NCBI RefSeq assembly: GCF_000241325.1
Contig: NZ_BAEI01000070.1
Span: 1-64,000, forward strand
Source: Gordonia polyisoprenivorans NBRC 16320 = JCM 10675
GTDB lineage: Bacteria > Actinomycetota > Actinomycetes > Mycobacteriales > Mycobacteriaceae
DNA length: 64,000 nucleotides
Reading direction: 5' to 3'
Position numbers and translations under genes: made by a program. The notes under the pieces are model-generated. The model had not been told where the DNA came from. It saw nothing but the letters and a program-made list of their open reading frames with translations, and searched no databases. Positions 26,917 to 38,100 of the stretch are shown here, piece by piece (position 1 is the stretch's first letter; each line of letters opens with the position of its first letter).

Positions 26917-28728
26917 TCAGTGTCGACGCCCGCCGAGCGCCGGCACATAGAGACGGGTGCCCTCGGCGAGTGAACCGGCGAACGGCGCGATCGCCAGGTT
27001 CTCGGTCCGTTCCGCACTCACGGCCGAGTCGTCGATCCTGTCCTCGGGGGCGATCCAGGGGGAACGATCGCGCAGGTGGCCGTCGCGGAGTTCGACGACT
27101 CGGTCGGCGATTGCGGTGACCCGGCGGTCGTGGGTGATCAACAACGTGGTGCGGCCCTGCGCAATACGCCGTAGCGGCGTCAGTATTCGCGACACGCTGG
27201 CGTCGTCGAGCCCCGACGTCGGTTCGTCGAGGATGAGTACCGGGGTGTCCCGGACCATCGCTCGTGCCATCGCGATGCGCTGGCGTTGACCACCGGACAG
27301 CGTGAGGCCGCCGTCGTCGATCCGGGTGTCGTAGCCATCGGGGAGATCGCGGATGAAGGCGTCGGCGTCGGCGGCGACGGCCGCGCGCACGATCTGTGCG
27401 CGATCGGCGTTCGGGGCACCGTAGGCGATGTTGTCGGCGACGCTGGCGCCCTTGATGATCGGGGTCTGGGGGAGCAAGGTCACCAGGCTGCGGATGTGGG
27501 TACCGGTCAGCGTGTCGTAGTCGTCGTCGCCGAGACAGATCGTTCCGGAGTCAGGGTGCTCGAAGCGGCACAGCAGTGAGGCGAGACTGGTTTTGCCCAC
27601 CCCGCTCGGGCCGATGAGGGCCATAATCCGGCCGGGCCGCAGATCGAGCGATACCTCGTCGAGGACGGTGGTCTCACCGCGCTGCAGCGAGACCGAGCGC
27701 AATGACACGGGCAGTGCGGCGCCCGGTGTGGGGGAACTGTCCCGCGCGTCGGATGCGTCGTGCTCGGCGGGTTCGAGGTCGAGGATCTCCGCGACGCGTT
27801 CGGCACTGACCACGGCCGAGGCGATCGCGAGCCGGGCATCGGCGATCTCTTGCATCTTCGGATAGAGCAGACCGAGGTAACCGGTCAGCGCCAGCAGCTG
27901 GCCGACGCTCAGATGTCCTTGGCGAACCTGCCACACGCCGGCGACGGCGATGGCCAGGGTGACCACCACCTGGCCGAAGCCCATCACCGCGCCGAACCCC
28001 GCCTCGACCCGGGTCTGCGCGAGACGTGCTGCGCGCCAAGCCAGTCCGTGCGCATGCAGGACTTGGTGTTCGCGCTTCTGCTGGTTGTAGGCGACGGCGG
28101 TCTCGTGGCCGGCCAGCGCGGTTTCGACGGCGTCGGAGATGTCGCTGTTGGCGCCCCGCTCGTCGCGGGTGACCGCCATCTGGCGGCGGGCGAAGACCGA
28201 GGACACACCCCACAACATCGGGACGGCGGCCAGCGCGACCGCCGCGACCTGCCAGCTCATGAGGAACGCGGCGATCACCAGGCCGACGGTGTTGAAGATC
28301 GCGATGATGATCTGCATCACCCCGGACCCGACGAGATATTCGACGGCCTCGAGGTCGCTGGAGTGACGACTGACGAGGTTGCCGAGACCGAGTCGACGAT
28401 GCAGCACCGGGTGGAGCCGCTGGACGTGGGCGAAGAGCCGGTCACGCAGCCGAAGGACCACCTGCTCGGAGACGCTCACCGCGACGACCTGGCCGAAGTA
28501 GTCGCCGGCCGTGGACACCGCGGTCAGTCCGAGCCACAGACCGGCAAGACGAGCGAAGTCCCACACACTGTGCGAATCGAGGGCTCCATCGATGACGTCG
28601 GCGAGGACGAAGACCGAGACGATCTCGCAGAGTGCGGCGACCCCGAGGAGACTGCCGGCGAACGCGAATCGCGTGCCCTGGCCGCGCATGGCGGGCAGGA
28701 ATCGTCGAATGGCAGTGAGGGTGTTCAT
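26917..28728 (-). CDS. ABC exporter, fused membrane and ATPase domains
   Basis: A 603-residue half-transporter that would work as a dimer in the cytoplasmic membrane. The N-terminal 310 residues form the type-1 exporter membrane domain with about six helices (FAFAGSLLGVAALCEIVSVF, ALAAVPMLWGVSSVF, VVTLAIAVAGVWQV). The nucleotide-binding domain has Walker A GPSGVGKTS, Q-loop LLPQTP, signature LSGGQRQR, Walker B VLILDEPTSG and the switch His in LLITHDRR. The ATG at 28728 follows a Shine-Dalgarno-like GCGGAG. Upstream on the same strand are a Trp-rich micro-ORF and two hairpins, which could regulate it. The substrate is unknown: lipid, siderophore, peptide and drug exporters share this architecture. 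Confidence 0.92.
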   Translation of the reverse strand: MNTLTAIRRFLPAMRGQGTRFAFAGSLLGVAALCEIVSVFVLADVIDGALDSHSVWDFARLAGLWLGLTAVSTAGDYFGQVVAVSVSEQVVLRLRDRLFAHVQRLHPVLHRRLGLGNLVSRHSSDLEAVEYLVGSGVMQIIIAIFNTVGLVIAAFLMSWQVAAVALAAVPMLWGVSSVFARRQMAVTRDERGANSDISDAVETALAGHETAVAYNQQKREHQVLHAHGLAWRAARLAQTRVEAGFGAVMGFGQVVVTLAIAVAGVWQVRQGHLSVGQLLALTGYLGLLYPKMQEIADARLAIASAVVSAERVAEILDLEPAEHDASDARDSSPTPGAALPVSLRSVSLQRGETTVLDEVSLDLRPGRIMALIGPSGVGKTSLASLLCRFEHPDSGTICLGDDDYDTLTGTHIRSLVTLLPQTPIIKGASVADNIAYGAPNADRAQIVRAAVAADADAFIRDLPDGYDTRIDDGGLTLSGGQRQRIAMARAMVRDTPVLILDEPTSGLDDASVSRILTPLRRIAQGRTTLLITHDRRVTAIADRVVELRDGHLRDRSPWIAPEDRIDDSAVSAERTENLAIAPFAGSLAEGTRLYVPALGGRRH

Positions 28729-28781
28729 CGGACTCCGCAACCTGGTCGTCGAGTGTGTCGTGGAAGAAGTGCGTTCGGGCG

Positions 28782-28848
28782 CGCGTCGACGATTCATGCG
28801 CGTCGACGCGTCGGAACCCGGCGCGAGGTAAGCGGTTCGCGCCGGGTT
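28782..28848 (-). promoter_or_regulatory. Two hairpins between the Trp-rich ORF and the ABC exporter gene
   Basis: In transcription order on the minus strand: a 12-bp perfect stem (28837-28848 with 28815-28826, ten-base loop), then a 10-bp stem (28801-28810 with 28782-28791, nine-base loop). They start 30 bases after the micro-ORF stop and end 54 bases before the exporter ATG. No long T-run follows either. The layout resembles a leader with attenuator or anti-attenuator elements; function is inferred. Confidence 0.55.
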
Positions 28849-28877
28849 TCCGATCGGGAGTGATCAGGCGGTGCGGG

Positions 28878-28994
28878 TCACTGCCACACCCAGATCCACC
28901 GGAAGGTCCGCCAGTCCCAGATGCGGACGCGGCGGCGGCGCGGCTGGGGCTCGAAGCGGCGCTGCGGACCGAACTGACGGGGCTGTCCTGGCAT
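28878..28994 (-). CDS. Trp-rich 38-residue micro-ORF upstream of the ABC exporter
   Basis: ATG at 28994 is preceded at eight to nine bases by AAGGAGAA, one of the best ribosome binding sites in the window. The reading frame has GC in the third position of nearly every codon, as real genes here do. The peptide begins MPGQPRQFGPQRRFEPQ, has an RRRR cluster, and ends RIWDWRTFRWIWVWQ with tryptophans at 26, 28, 33, 35 and 37. Five Trp in 38 residues is very unusual. It lies 150 bases before the exporter ATG with two hairpins between. It could be a leader peptide sensing translation, a small membrane-active peptide, or cargo of the exporter; I recognise no family. Confidence 0.6.
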   Translation of the reverse strand: MPGQPRQFGPQRRFEPQPRRRRVRIWDWRTFRWIWVWQ

Positions 28995-29160
28995 GAGATG
29001 TTCTCCTTCGATCAAGGCCGGCGTCGATGCCGACAGAGATGAAACTAGGAGCCGTTGCTGCGTCCGCGCTGCCTCGTCGCTGAGAGCCCGCTGTCAGTGA
29101 AACCTGTACAGCAGCTGTGTGTTTCGCCAACGAAGAGGGAGCGTCGCAGGCCGGCCCGAG

Positions 29161-30942
29161 TCACCACATGCGCAGCGGTACATCGGGGATCAGGGGAGTG
29201 GGGAGCGGGGGAGGTGTGCCCGGTGGCCCCGCGTGCCCGCCATTGCCGGGCAGCGGCGGCACCGGACCGATTGTCGGTTGTGACGCGTCACGGATCCTGT
29301 CGAGGATTTCCGCGAGCGTCTCAGTGCTGGTGTGGTGTGTCCCGGTGATCACCCCGACCATCGCCGCGAAGGCGTCCGACTCGGGGTCGTTGAAGTACGA
29401 CCCGTGTGCCGACAGTCCGAACAGCCACTCCCCGTTGCCATCTCGTCCGGTGGGCAATGGTTGGTAGCCCGCCAGGTCGGGGCTGTCGCCGAGCGGGTTG
29501 TCGGGTATGAGGCGCGACATCATGATGGGGTCGAAGGGTGCGGTGATGGTGTACCGGTGCACACCGGGACTGGTCGCCGCCGGCCCCAGTACGCCGGTTC
29601 CGGCCGACGACGCGTGAATGACGTTGTCGGCGCGCAATCCGAGCTGATCGGCGGTCCCCACGATGGTCCCGCCATAGGAGTGCCCGAGGTAGGTCGTCGT
29701 AGCCGACGGCGCGATCGTGGCGATCTCGGCGTCGAGGGCGTGGCCGAAATCGACCAGCCGCGGCGCCATCTCGAGTGCGAACTGCGGATCGACGGCGGAG
29801 TCGTCGATGACCGATGCCAAGGCCTTGACCTGGTCGAGGGGATTGGTCGAGATCGGCAACCGCGGTGGGTTGACCACGTTTTGCGGAAAGTCGCCGTCGA
29901 GGTAGATGAACACCGGACCACGCGTCTGCTCCGCCAGGTTGTAGGCCGCTGTCCAGTTGCCACCGCCGTAGCCGCGCGCGTTGGTGCCGGTACCGGGTAC
30001 GTAGACGGTGGCGTTGCGGGTGGTGGGTGTGAGCGCGCCGACCATCTCGACCAGCCGCGGGTTGTCACCGTCGGTGAAGGAGACGAACACGCGCTCGGTG
30101 TGCGCCGCCAGCGGGGCGTTGGGTGCGTCGCCCTGGATCGACGAATACGGCGCCTTGCGCTGCTCGAGAAAGGACTGCAGCATTCGTGCGCGGTCGGTGT
30201 CGACGCCGTGCGTACGGATCTCGCCGGCCAGCGCGTTGCGGATGCTGATCTCGTTGGCGACACCGCGCAGCTCGAAGGGAACGCCGTTCAGGTTTCCCAT
30301 GGTCTCGGGGTCGGCCTGGATGAGCTGCCGCAGATCGTCGGCGTCGGTCTGGGCGAGCAGAGTGCGCCGCTGGTCGACGTCGAGCGAGTTCAGGGTCCGA
30401 ACCATCGCATCCGGGTCCATGGTGCCCAGACCTGGCACCGTCACGTCCGGCTGGCCCAGGATCATCGAGGCGAGATCGGAGCGCAGATCGTCGAGTCTGG
30501 TGCCGTAGAGCTCGTCGACCTCGTCGAGAACCCGAAGACCCTGCTGTATCCGGGCCTCGAACGCCGCGGCGTCCGCCGATCTCGTCGCCAGCGAATGGGA
30601 GACCGCGCCCTCGTCGGTGACGGTGAAGCCGAGCCGCCTCGCCTCGTCGACGGCGGCGAGTAGGTCACGGCGTGCCTGCTCCAGGTCTGTGCGGGCATCG
30701 GCGGCTTCATCGGCGATCTGCTGCAACACATTTCGCACCTCGTAGGCGTGATCGTGTTCCTGGCGCAGGCGGGCGAGGGCCGCGTCATGTGTCTTGCCGT
30801 GCCACTCGCTTGGCCGAAGTGCGCTGCCGAGCGCGACGTCGAGTCCCTGCTCGAGAACACCCGCGGCAGTGGTGGCTGCGTCTGCGGCCGCAGAGATGTC
30901 GGCCACCGGCCAGGCGCGGGCAGCGGAGATGGACAGGCGCAT
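29161..30942 (-). CDS. DUF1023 alpha/beta-hydrolase with WXG100-like N-terminus
   Basis: A 593-residue protein. Residues 1-110 are helical with an ESX-like WxG turn (SEWHGKTHDAALARL), followed by long helices. Residues about 210-560 form the DUF1023 alpha/beta-hydrolase: VYVPGTGTNARGYGGGNW, the nucleophile elbow TYLGHSYGGTIVG (serine in GHSYGG) and a late HASSAGTGVLG. The C-terminus is Pro/Gly-rich (PPLPGNGGHAGPPGTPPPLP). There is no signal peptide, so secretion, if any, would be through a type VII system. Its ATG overlaps the stop of the small helical gene upstream by one base (TGATG). This pairing is common in Mycobacteriales; the substrate is unknown. Confidence 0.88.
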   Translation of the reverse strand: MRLSISAARAWPVADISAAADAATTAAGVLEQGLDVALGSALRPSEWHGKTHDAALARLRQEHDHAYEVRNVLQQIADEAADARTDLEQARRDLLAAVDEARRLGFTVTDEGAVSHSLATRSADAAAFEARIQQGLRVLDEVDELYGTRLDDLRSDLASMILGQPDVTVPGLGTMDPDAMVRTLNSLDVDQRRTLLAQTDADDLRQLIQADPETMGNLNGVPFELRGVANEISIRNALAGEIRTHGVDTDRARMLQSFLEQRKAPYSSIQGDAPNAPLAAHTERVFVSFTDGDNPRLVEMVGALTPTTRNATVYVPGTGTNARGYGGGNWTAAYNLAEQTRGPVFIYLDGDFPQNVVNPPRLPISTNPLDQVKALASVIDDSAVDPQFALEMAPRLVDFGHALDAEIATIAPSATTTYLGHSYGGTIVGTADQLGLRADNVIHASSAGTGVLGPAATSPGVHRYTITAPFDPIMMSRLIPDNPLGDSPDLAGYQPLPTGRDGNGEWLFGLSAHGSYFNDPESDAFAAMVGVITGTHHTSTETLAEILDRIRDASQPTIGPVPPLPGNGGHAGPPGTPPPLPTPLIPDVPLRMW

Positions 30943-31298
30943 CAGCGTTGCGGCAACAGGTCGAAGGCGCGTCCGGCCGCGGCGTCACTCGCCTGCGCAT
31001 CGGCGCTGAATTGCTGCAGCGCAACGCTCATCGCCAGCAGGCGATCGGCGATCGAGTCGGCGGCCGCGCGGCTGGGTTCGGCCAGTGAGCGCAGGGCTGT
31101 GGTGACCCGGGTCGGTGGTCCGTCGACTTGCTCGAGCCCGTCCCACGGAATGTCGGCGATGAATCGGGCGCGTTCTCGCCAACCGGCGCAGATTCCGGCG
31201 AGTTCGTCCGGGTCTATGCCGAACAGTGTGTCGTCGTCACCGAAAACGCGCTCGATGGTGTCGGGCAGCATCGTCAGCAGGTGTGAGAGCGGTGTCAT
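30942..31298 (-). CDS. Small helical ESX/WXG100-like partner protein
   Basis: A 118-residue, mostly helical acidic protein encoded immediately upstream of, and coupled to, the DUF1023 hydrolase. It has no signal peptide or membrane segment. The pattern LLTMLPDTIERVF, IDPDELAGICAGWRERARF and a C-terminal helix rich in Ala (DRLLAMSVALQQFSADAQA) is like ESX-secreted helical hairpins, with a Trp-centred turn (AGWRERA, IPWDGLE). ATG 31298 is preceded by GAGGGTACC. Assignment to the WXG100-like group rests on length, helical pattern and neighbour, not on a full motif match. Confidence 0.72.
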   Translation of the reverse strand: MTPLSHLLTMLPDTIERVFGDDDTLFGIDPDELAGICAGWRERARFIADIPWDGLEQVDGPPTRVTTALRSLAEPSRAAADSIADRLLAMSVALQQFSADAQASDAAAGRAFDLLPQR

Positions 31299-31467
31299 GG
31301 GTACCCTCCGGCGTCGTGGTTCGGTCGAGTCGGTCGACCTGATGCATTGGACGCGGCGAGGGGGCCGATCGGTTCCATGCTCCGCGCTGATTGTGCACAC
31401 GTGACGTGGCGGTGCGCCGATGGCCGTCGAAGGAACTTGCTCTGGATCAACCCGGTGTGCAGGTGCG

Positions 31468-31818
31468 TCAGTCGTACTGGATGTACTCGACAACAGCTCC
31501 ATCGGGATGTCTGGCGATCAGTCGTGGACCGTTGGGTGCGGGTGCGGGGCCCTCGAGGACAGTGCCTCCGAGGTCGGCGACGGTGCGCTCCACCACCGCG
31601 ATGTCGCGGACGATGACGGTCGCGGTCCGTGAGCGCACCTGCTCATCGCCGCCCTCGATCAGCAGGAACGCGCCGACCGTGGCAAGGCGGATGTCTCGAA
31701 ACCCGAAAGTGTGTGGCTCGTCGCCGGTGAGTTCGCGATACAACGGCAGCGCCGCGTCAAGATCGTCGACGTGGACGCGGGCAAGGGCGGCAACGATGTT
31801 GGAGGGGGCGTCGGTCAT
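31468..31818 (-). CDS. VOC (glyoxalase/dioxygenase-fold) family protein
   Basis: A 116-residue single-module vicinal-oxygen-chelate protein: two beta-alpha-beta-beta-beta units are visible, the first ALARVHVDDLDAALPLYRELTG, the second RTATVIVRDIAVVERTVADLGG, closing with IARHPDGAVVEYIQYD. Metal ligands are only partly evident (His16 region and Glu near the end), so it may be a glyoxalase-like enzyme or a binding protein. The ATG is at 31818 with the tRNA-Arg region upstream. It is isolated on the minus strand, and the 168 bases between it and the ESX-like gene show nothing I can support. Confidence 0.85.
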   Translation of the reverse strand: MTDAPSNIVAALARVHVDDLDAALPLYRELTGDEPHTFGFRDIRLATVGAFLLIEGGDEQVRSRTATVIVRDIAVVERTVADLGGTVLEGPAPAPNGPRLIARHPDGAVVEYIQYD

Positions 31819-31861
31819 GTCGGGGTAACGCGGACGGGACCGACGCTGTTCCGCTCCCGCG

Positions 31862-31971
31862 GGCGCACACCCGGCCGGAGGCCGGCGAGGATGTCACAGT
31901 GCGCCTCCGTGGATCTCTTTCAAACACAGCAGGCGCACACCGGCCGGAGGCCGGAAGGGATGTCACAGTGC
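31862..31971. repeat. 40-bp imperfect direct repeat beside tRNA-Arg
   Basis: Two copies of a 40-base sequence lie at 31862-31901 and 31932-31971. Each starts GGCGCACAC, contains the GC-rich dyad CCGGCCGGAGGCCGG and ends TGTCACAGTGC; they differ by a one-base indel and a few changes. The second copy ends inside the tRNA-Arg 3' end, and the first is followed by GCCTCCGTGG, resembling the tRNA 5' end GCCTCCGTAG. The dyads may act as terminators; the duplication could be a remnant of recombination at the tRNA. Confidence 0.8.
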
Positions 31972-32041
31972 CCCCGGCAGGATTCGAACCTGCGACCAGC
32001 TGATTAGAAGGCAGCTGCTCTATCCCCTGAGCTACGGAGGC
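31969..32041 (-). tRNA. tRNA-Arg (TCT anticodon)
   Basis: Acceptor GCCTCCG pairs with CGGGGGC on the minus strand; the D arm is GCTC/GAGC, and the T arm GCAGG-TTCGAAT-CCTGC. The anticodon loop CTTCTAA gives TCT, reading AGA. The last pair of the anticodon stem is a C/T mismatch (GCTGC against TCAGC), a little odd. CCA is not encoded. Confidence 0.93.
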
Positions 32042-32220
32042 GTGCCTCGGCCGCGAGCGGCTGAAAGGCCTGGGAAGTATATCCCGGTCGGATGTCAGGA
32101 CGGCGACCGTCCCCTCGGCGGTCGCCGTCCTTGCCCGATCAGCATGCCCGACCATCGGGCTCTGTGGCGCACGCCGGAGCGTCCCTGTGGACAACTCCGC
32201 CCTGTCGGTCGGCGACCGGG

Positions 32221-33162
32221 TCAGGCGACGCAGCGGAAACCGAGGTGTGAGGTGGCGGAGTCGTCGGATTGCGGTGAGCGTGCGGCAGGTCGGTATCGAC
32301 GACAGTACTGGGGTGAACACAGGTGTGAGCCACCCTTGGTGACGCGAAGAACAGTGGGAGAAGTGCTGGGCGCCAACAGGTTCTGCCGTCCGCCGGCGGT
32401 GACCGTCGACATGTCGGGCGGGACGTGGCGGGGTGTGAACACCTCGGCGGTGCGTTCCCACACGTTGCCGATCATGTCGAACAGACCGAACGGATTCGAT
32501 GGGTAATACCCGACCGGGCTGGTCCCGCCCCAGCCCTCGTTGCGGTAGGGGAATCGTCCGATCCACGTGTTGGCCACGACCGCGCCGTCCGGGTGGAGCT
32601 CGTCGCCCCACGCGTAGTCGTGTCCGTCGAGCCCGCCCCGGGCCGCGCATTCCCACTCGGCCTCGGTGGGCAGGCGGCGCCCGGCCCACCGGGCGTACGC
32701 GTCGGCATCGGCGTAAGCGATCTGGGTGACCGGGTGGTCGAGCCGGTCGTCGACCCCGGAGTCGGGGCCGAGGGGATGGCGCCACGATGCACCGGGCACG
32801 TAGCGCCACCATGCGCGCCAGTCGGTGAGGTCCACGGGGCCGTCGGTCGGGGTGAACACCACTGCGCCGGGAACGAGCTCGGCGGGGTCGGCACCCGGGA
32901 AGTCTGCCGGGTCGAGTGGCCGCTCGGCGACGGTGCGGTAGCCGGTGTCGGCGACGAACGTCGCGAACTGTGCATTGGTCACCGGGTGAACCTCGACGGA
33001 AAAGGACTCCACGTGGCGAATGTGGGCAGGTCGCTCCTCGGCGTAGAAGCGGTCCGAGCCCATCTCGAAGTCGGCCGTAGGGATGGCGACGAGCTCGGTC
33101 AGTCCGCATGCCGACCCGGCGCGATGGGCGCACCGGCCGGGAAGGGAAGTGTCGCCGTGCAC
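32221..33162 (-). CDS. Formylglycine-generating enzyme (sulfatase-modifying factor)
   Basis: Copper-dependent oxidase that converts a cysteine in CxPxR motifs of type I sulfatases to C-alpha-formylglycine. The 313 residues show the FGE-sulfatase fold from FEMGSDRFYAEERPAH onward, with HPVTNAQFATFV, GRRLPTEAEWECAARGG, WGDELHPDG and FGLFDMIGNVWERT. The active-site cysteines sit in GGSHLCSPQYCRRYRPAAR, as in Rv0712. The common GNVWEW reads GNVWERT here. The start is GTG 33162; no better in-frame start exists nearer the conserved LTELVAIP. No sulfatase gene is in the window, so the substrate lies elsewhere. Confidence 0.93.
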   Translation of the reverse strand: MHGDTSLPGRCAHRAGSACGLTELVAIPTADFEMGSDRFYAEERPAHIRHVESFSVEVHPVTNAQFATFVADTGYRTVAERPLDPADFPGADPAELVPGAVVFTPTDGPVDLTDWRAWWRYVPGASWRHPLGPDSGVDDRLDHPVTQIAYADADAYARWAGRRLPTEAEWECAARGGLDGHDYAWGDELHPDGAVVANTWIGRFPYRNEGWGGTSPVGYYPSNPFGLFDMIGNVWERTAEVFTPRHVPPDMSTVTAGGRQNLLAPSTSPTVLRVTKGGSHLCSPQYCRRYRPAARSPQSDDSATSHLGFRCVA

Positions 33163-33361
33163 TCATCGATGGTGCCACCGGTGGCGCGGTCGTGCCTGCG
33201 CCGCACGCGCCGACGCGGGAGAACCGCCGGTGCGATTAGACTGGTTCACCGTTGTGTCAGGGCCCGGCTCCCTCCGCGCCCGGGGATCGCCCGCCGCAGA
33301 TGAGACCGCGAGTAGTTCGTCGGCCCCACGACCCGAAAACCACTGGTAGAGAGGCTCACGC

Positions 33362-35035
<1,674 letters not shown>

Positions 35036-35121
35036 TCGCCGGGCGGCGCCGCAGGCGCTAGGCTCGCCATGGAGCCAACGGCGGCGCCTCCGTCACCCCT
35101 GCGCCGCGCACGAGAGGGTGA

Positions 35122-38100
35122 TTGTCGTTGTCGGATGTGACTGCGCTTCTGCCGCAAGTCATTCCCAGCTATCTGGCGACCTCGGTGGGTGTCACCGGAG
35201 ATGCGGCGGGAACCGATCGGTCGAGCATCGATCCGGGCACTCTCGACCCGGCCGTCCTCGACCGCATCCGGGCGCACATGGAGATCGCCGCGATCCGTCG
35301 ACCCGGTGAATCGGTGGTCGAGGTCACCACCGACGGAGCGGGCGGCACAGATGTGGTGGTGGTGACCGACGACATGCCCCTGCTGGTGGAGTCGGTGCTC
35401 GCCGCGCTCGAGGGGCGAGGGATGACGGTCACCCGCATCGATCACCCGATCATGGCGGTCACCCGTGACCAGACGGGCACCCTCACCGACATCTGCGGCC
35501 CCCACGCAGGCCTGGCCGAGTCGTGGATCTCGGTGACGGCGTTGTCGAGTCGGGAGACGGTCGACGATGCGCAGCTGCGGGCCGACATCCGGCGGGGGAT
35601 CGATGTGGTCGCCGTCATCGACGGTGACGCCGCCGCGATGCGGGAGCGTTTGACCGGATGTTCGGCGGAGTGCGCCGGCGCGCATCTCGGCGACGAATCG
35701 GGTGTGTCCGCCGACGTGCAGCGCGAGTACGCCCGGCTGCTCGAGTGGTTCGCCGGCAACCACTTCGTGCCACTCGGATATGCACGGCTCGACGCCTCCG
35801 GTGCGGTGACCGACCGGCTCGGTCTCAACCGCGCCGAGTCCGTCGACCTGGACTTCCCGAGAATCGATTCCTCGCCCCTGACGCCCCGCGTGTCGCGGGT
35901 GTTCCTCGATACCGGAATCCAGCGCTCGAAGTTCCCGATCCTCATCGCGGTGCCGGCGTTCGACGCTGCGGGAGCGCACGTCGGCGAGCACCGTTTCCTC
36001 GGTGTCTTCACCTCCTCGGGCCTGCATCAGACGGTGCTCGACGTCCCTGTTCTACGCGGCAAGGTGCACGACGTGGTCGCCCTCGCGGGCGTCGACGAGG
36101 ACTCGTTTGCCGGACGCACGATGGTCGAACTCCTCCAGAACTACCCGCTGGTCGAGATGTTCCAGGACACGACCGCGGAACTGCATCGGCGAATCGACGA
36201 GATGCTCGACGCCGTCGCGACGCGATCGCTGCGGGTGTTTCTGCGCGTGCACCCCGCAGGCGGAGCCGCCACCGCGCTCATCTACCTACCGCGCGACCGG
36301 TACAACACCCCGTCACGAACTGCGCTGGGGAGGGCCGTCACCGAAATGCTCGAGGGCAGCGACCTCGAGTACTCGGCGCGGGTCAGTGAGCGCCCGCTCG
36401 CGTTGCTGCAGGTGATGGTTCGGGTGGACCCCGACGTCGCGCGCTCGTGGGGGTCGGTCGACATCGGCACCGATGTACAGCGCCGGATGCAGATCACCCT
36501 GTCCGAGGCAATCCGGAGTTGGGACGAGCGGGTGCGTGAACTGATCACCACCACCGCCTCGGAGCGGGCCCTGCCGCCCGGTGGCGCCGACGCCATGCTG
36601 CGGCTGATCAACACGTTGCCGGCCGACTACAAGGACCAGCGTGCGCCCGCCGACGCGGTCGGCGACCTCGCGCACGTGGCCGCACTCGAGCCCGGGCATC
36701 TGGCCGTCACGTTCGCCAAGCATTCGGGTGCGCAGAGCCGAACCGACCGGGATCATTGGGACTTCACCCTGTACCTGTGTGACGAGTCGGCCACCCTGAC
36801 CGACGTGCTGCCCGTCCTGCACAGTCTGGGCCTCGACGTCATCGACGAACACCCGTATGCCTTGCGCGGCATCGGCGACAAGGACTGTCACGTCTACGAA
36901 TTCGCCGTGGTCCTGACCGCCGGGATGGATGTCGACGTCGATCACGCCGACGACCTCCCCGAGCGGTTCACCGAGGCATTCGCCCAGATCTGGCGGCAAC
37001 ACGCGCAGATCGATGCGTACAACGAGCTGATCATCCGATGTGGGCTGGACTGGCGGGCCGCGGCGATGCTCCGTGCCTACGGCCGCTATCTCAAGCAGTG
37101 CGGATTCTCTTACAGCACAAGTCATGTCGCATCCACATTGGGCCGCTACCGTGAGGTCACGCGCGGGTTGGTCGCCTTGTTCGAGGCGTCGTTCGACCCG
37201 GCGGTCGCCGACGCGGACCGTCGTGCCGATGTACTCGAGCAACTGCGTTCGGACGTGGGGGCAGTGCTGAGCCTCGACGCCGACCGCATCGTGTCGGCGT
37301 TCCTCGCGGTCATCGCCGCCACCGATCGGACCAATTTCTATGTGCTCGGCGCGCCGGGCAACTCCGGCGACACGACGGACAGCGACACGACGGACAGCGA
37401 CACGACGAACAGCGACGACGAGCACCGACCGGTGATGTCGTTCAAGCTGCGTCCGCGCGACATCCCGCAAACCCCGGAACCCCGTCCGTTGCACGAGATC
37501 TTCGTGTACTCGCCACGTGTGGAGGGGGTGCATCTGCGATTCGGTGCCGTCGCCCGAGGTGGGCTGCGGTGGTCGGATCGGCGCGAGGACTTCCGCACCG
37601 AGATCCTCGGTCTGGTCAAGGCGCAAGCGGTCAAGAATGCGGTGATTGTGCCGGTCGGGGCCAAGGGCGGATTCGTCCTGACCCGGCCGCCGGCCCCGAC
37701 CGGAGATGCCGCCGCCGACCGAGAGGCATTGCGGGCGGAGGGAATCGACTGTTATCGCATGTTCATCTCCGGTCTGCTCGACGTCACCGACAACATCGAC
37801 CGTGCGACCGGCGAGGTGATCCCGGCCCGATCAGTGGTCCGGCGCGACGGTGACGATCCGTATCTGGTTGTCGCCGCCGACAAGGGCACTGCGGCGTTCT
37901 CCGACATCGCCAACGACGTGGCGGGGCGGTACGGCTTCTGGCTCGGTGATGCCTTCGCGTCCGGGGGCTCGGCCGGCTACGACCACAAGGCCATGGGCAT
38001 CACGGCGCGCGGTGCGTGGGAATCGGTGAAGCGCCACTTCCGGGAAATGGGAATCGACACCCAGACACAGGATTTCACGGTCGTGGGTATCGGCGACATG

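Noticed and set aside
31160..33160. Prophage or integrative element at tRNA-Arg
   Set aside because: No integrase, transposase or phage structural gene occurs nearby; only the flank repeat hints at a past event.
31757..33178. Long minus-strand frame across tRNA-Arg and the formylglycine-generating gene
   Set aside because: It runs through a tRNA and overlaps a motif-bearing gene in another frame; its sequence is Arg-rich without domains.
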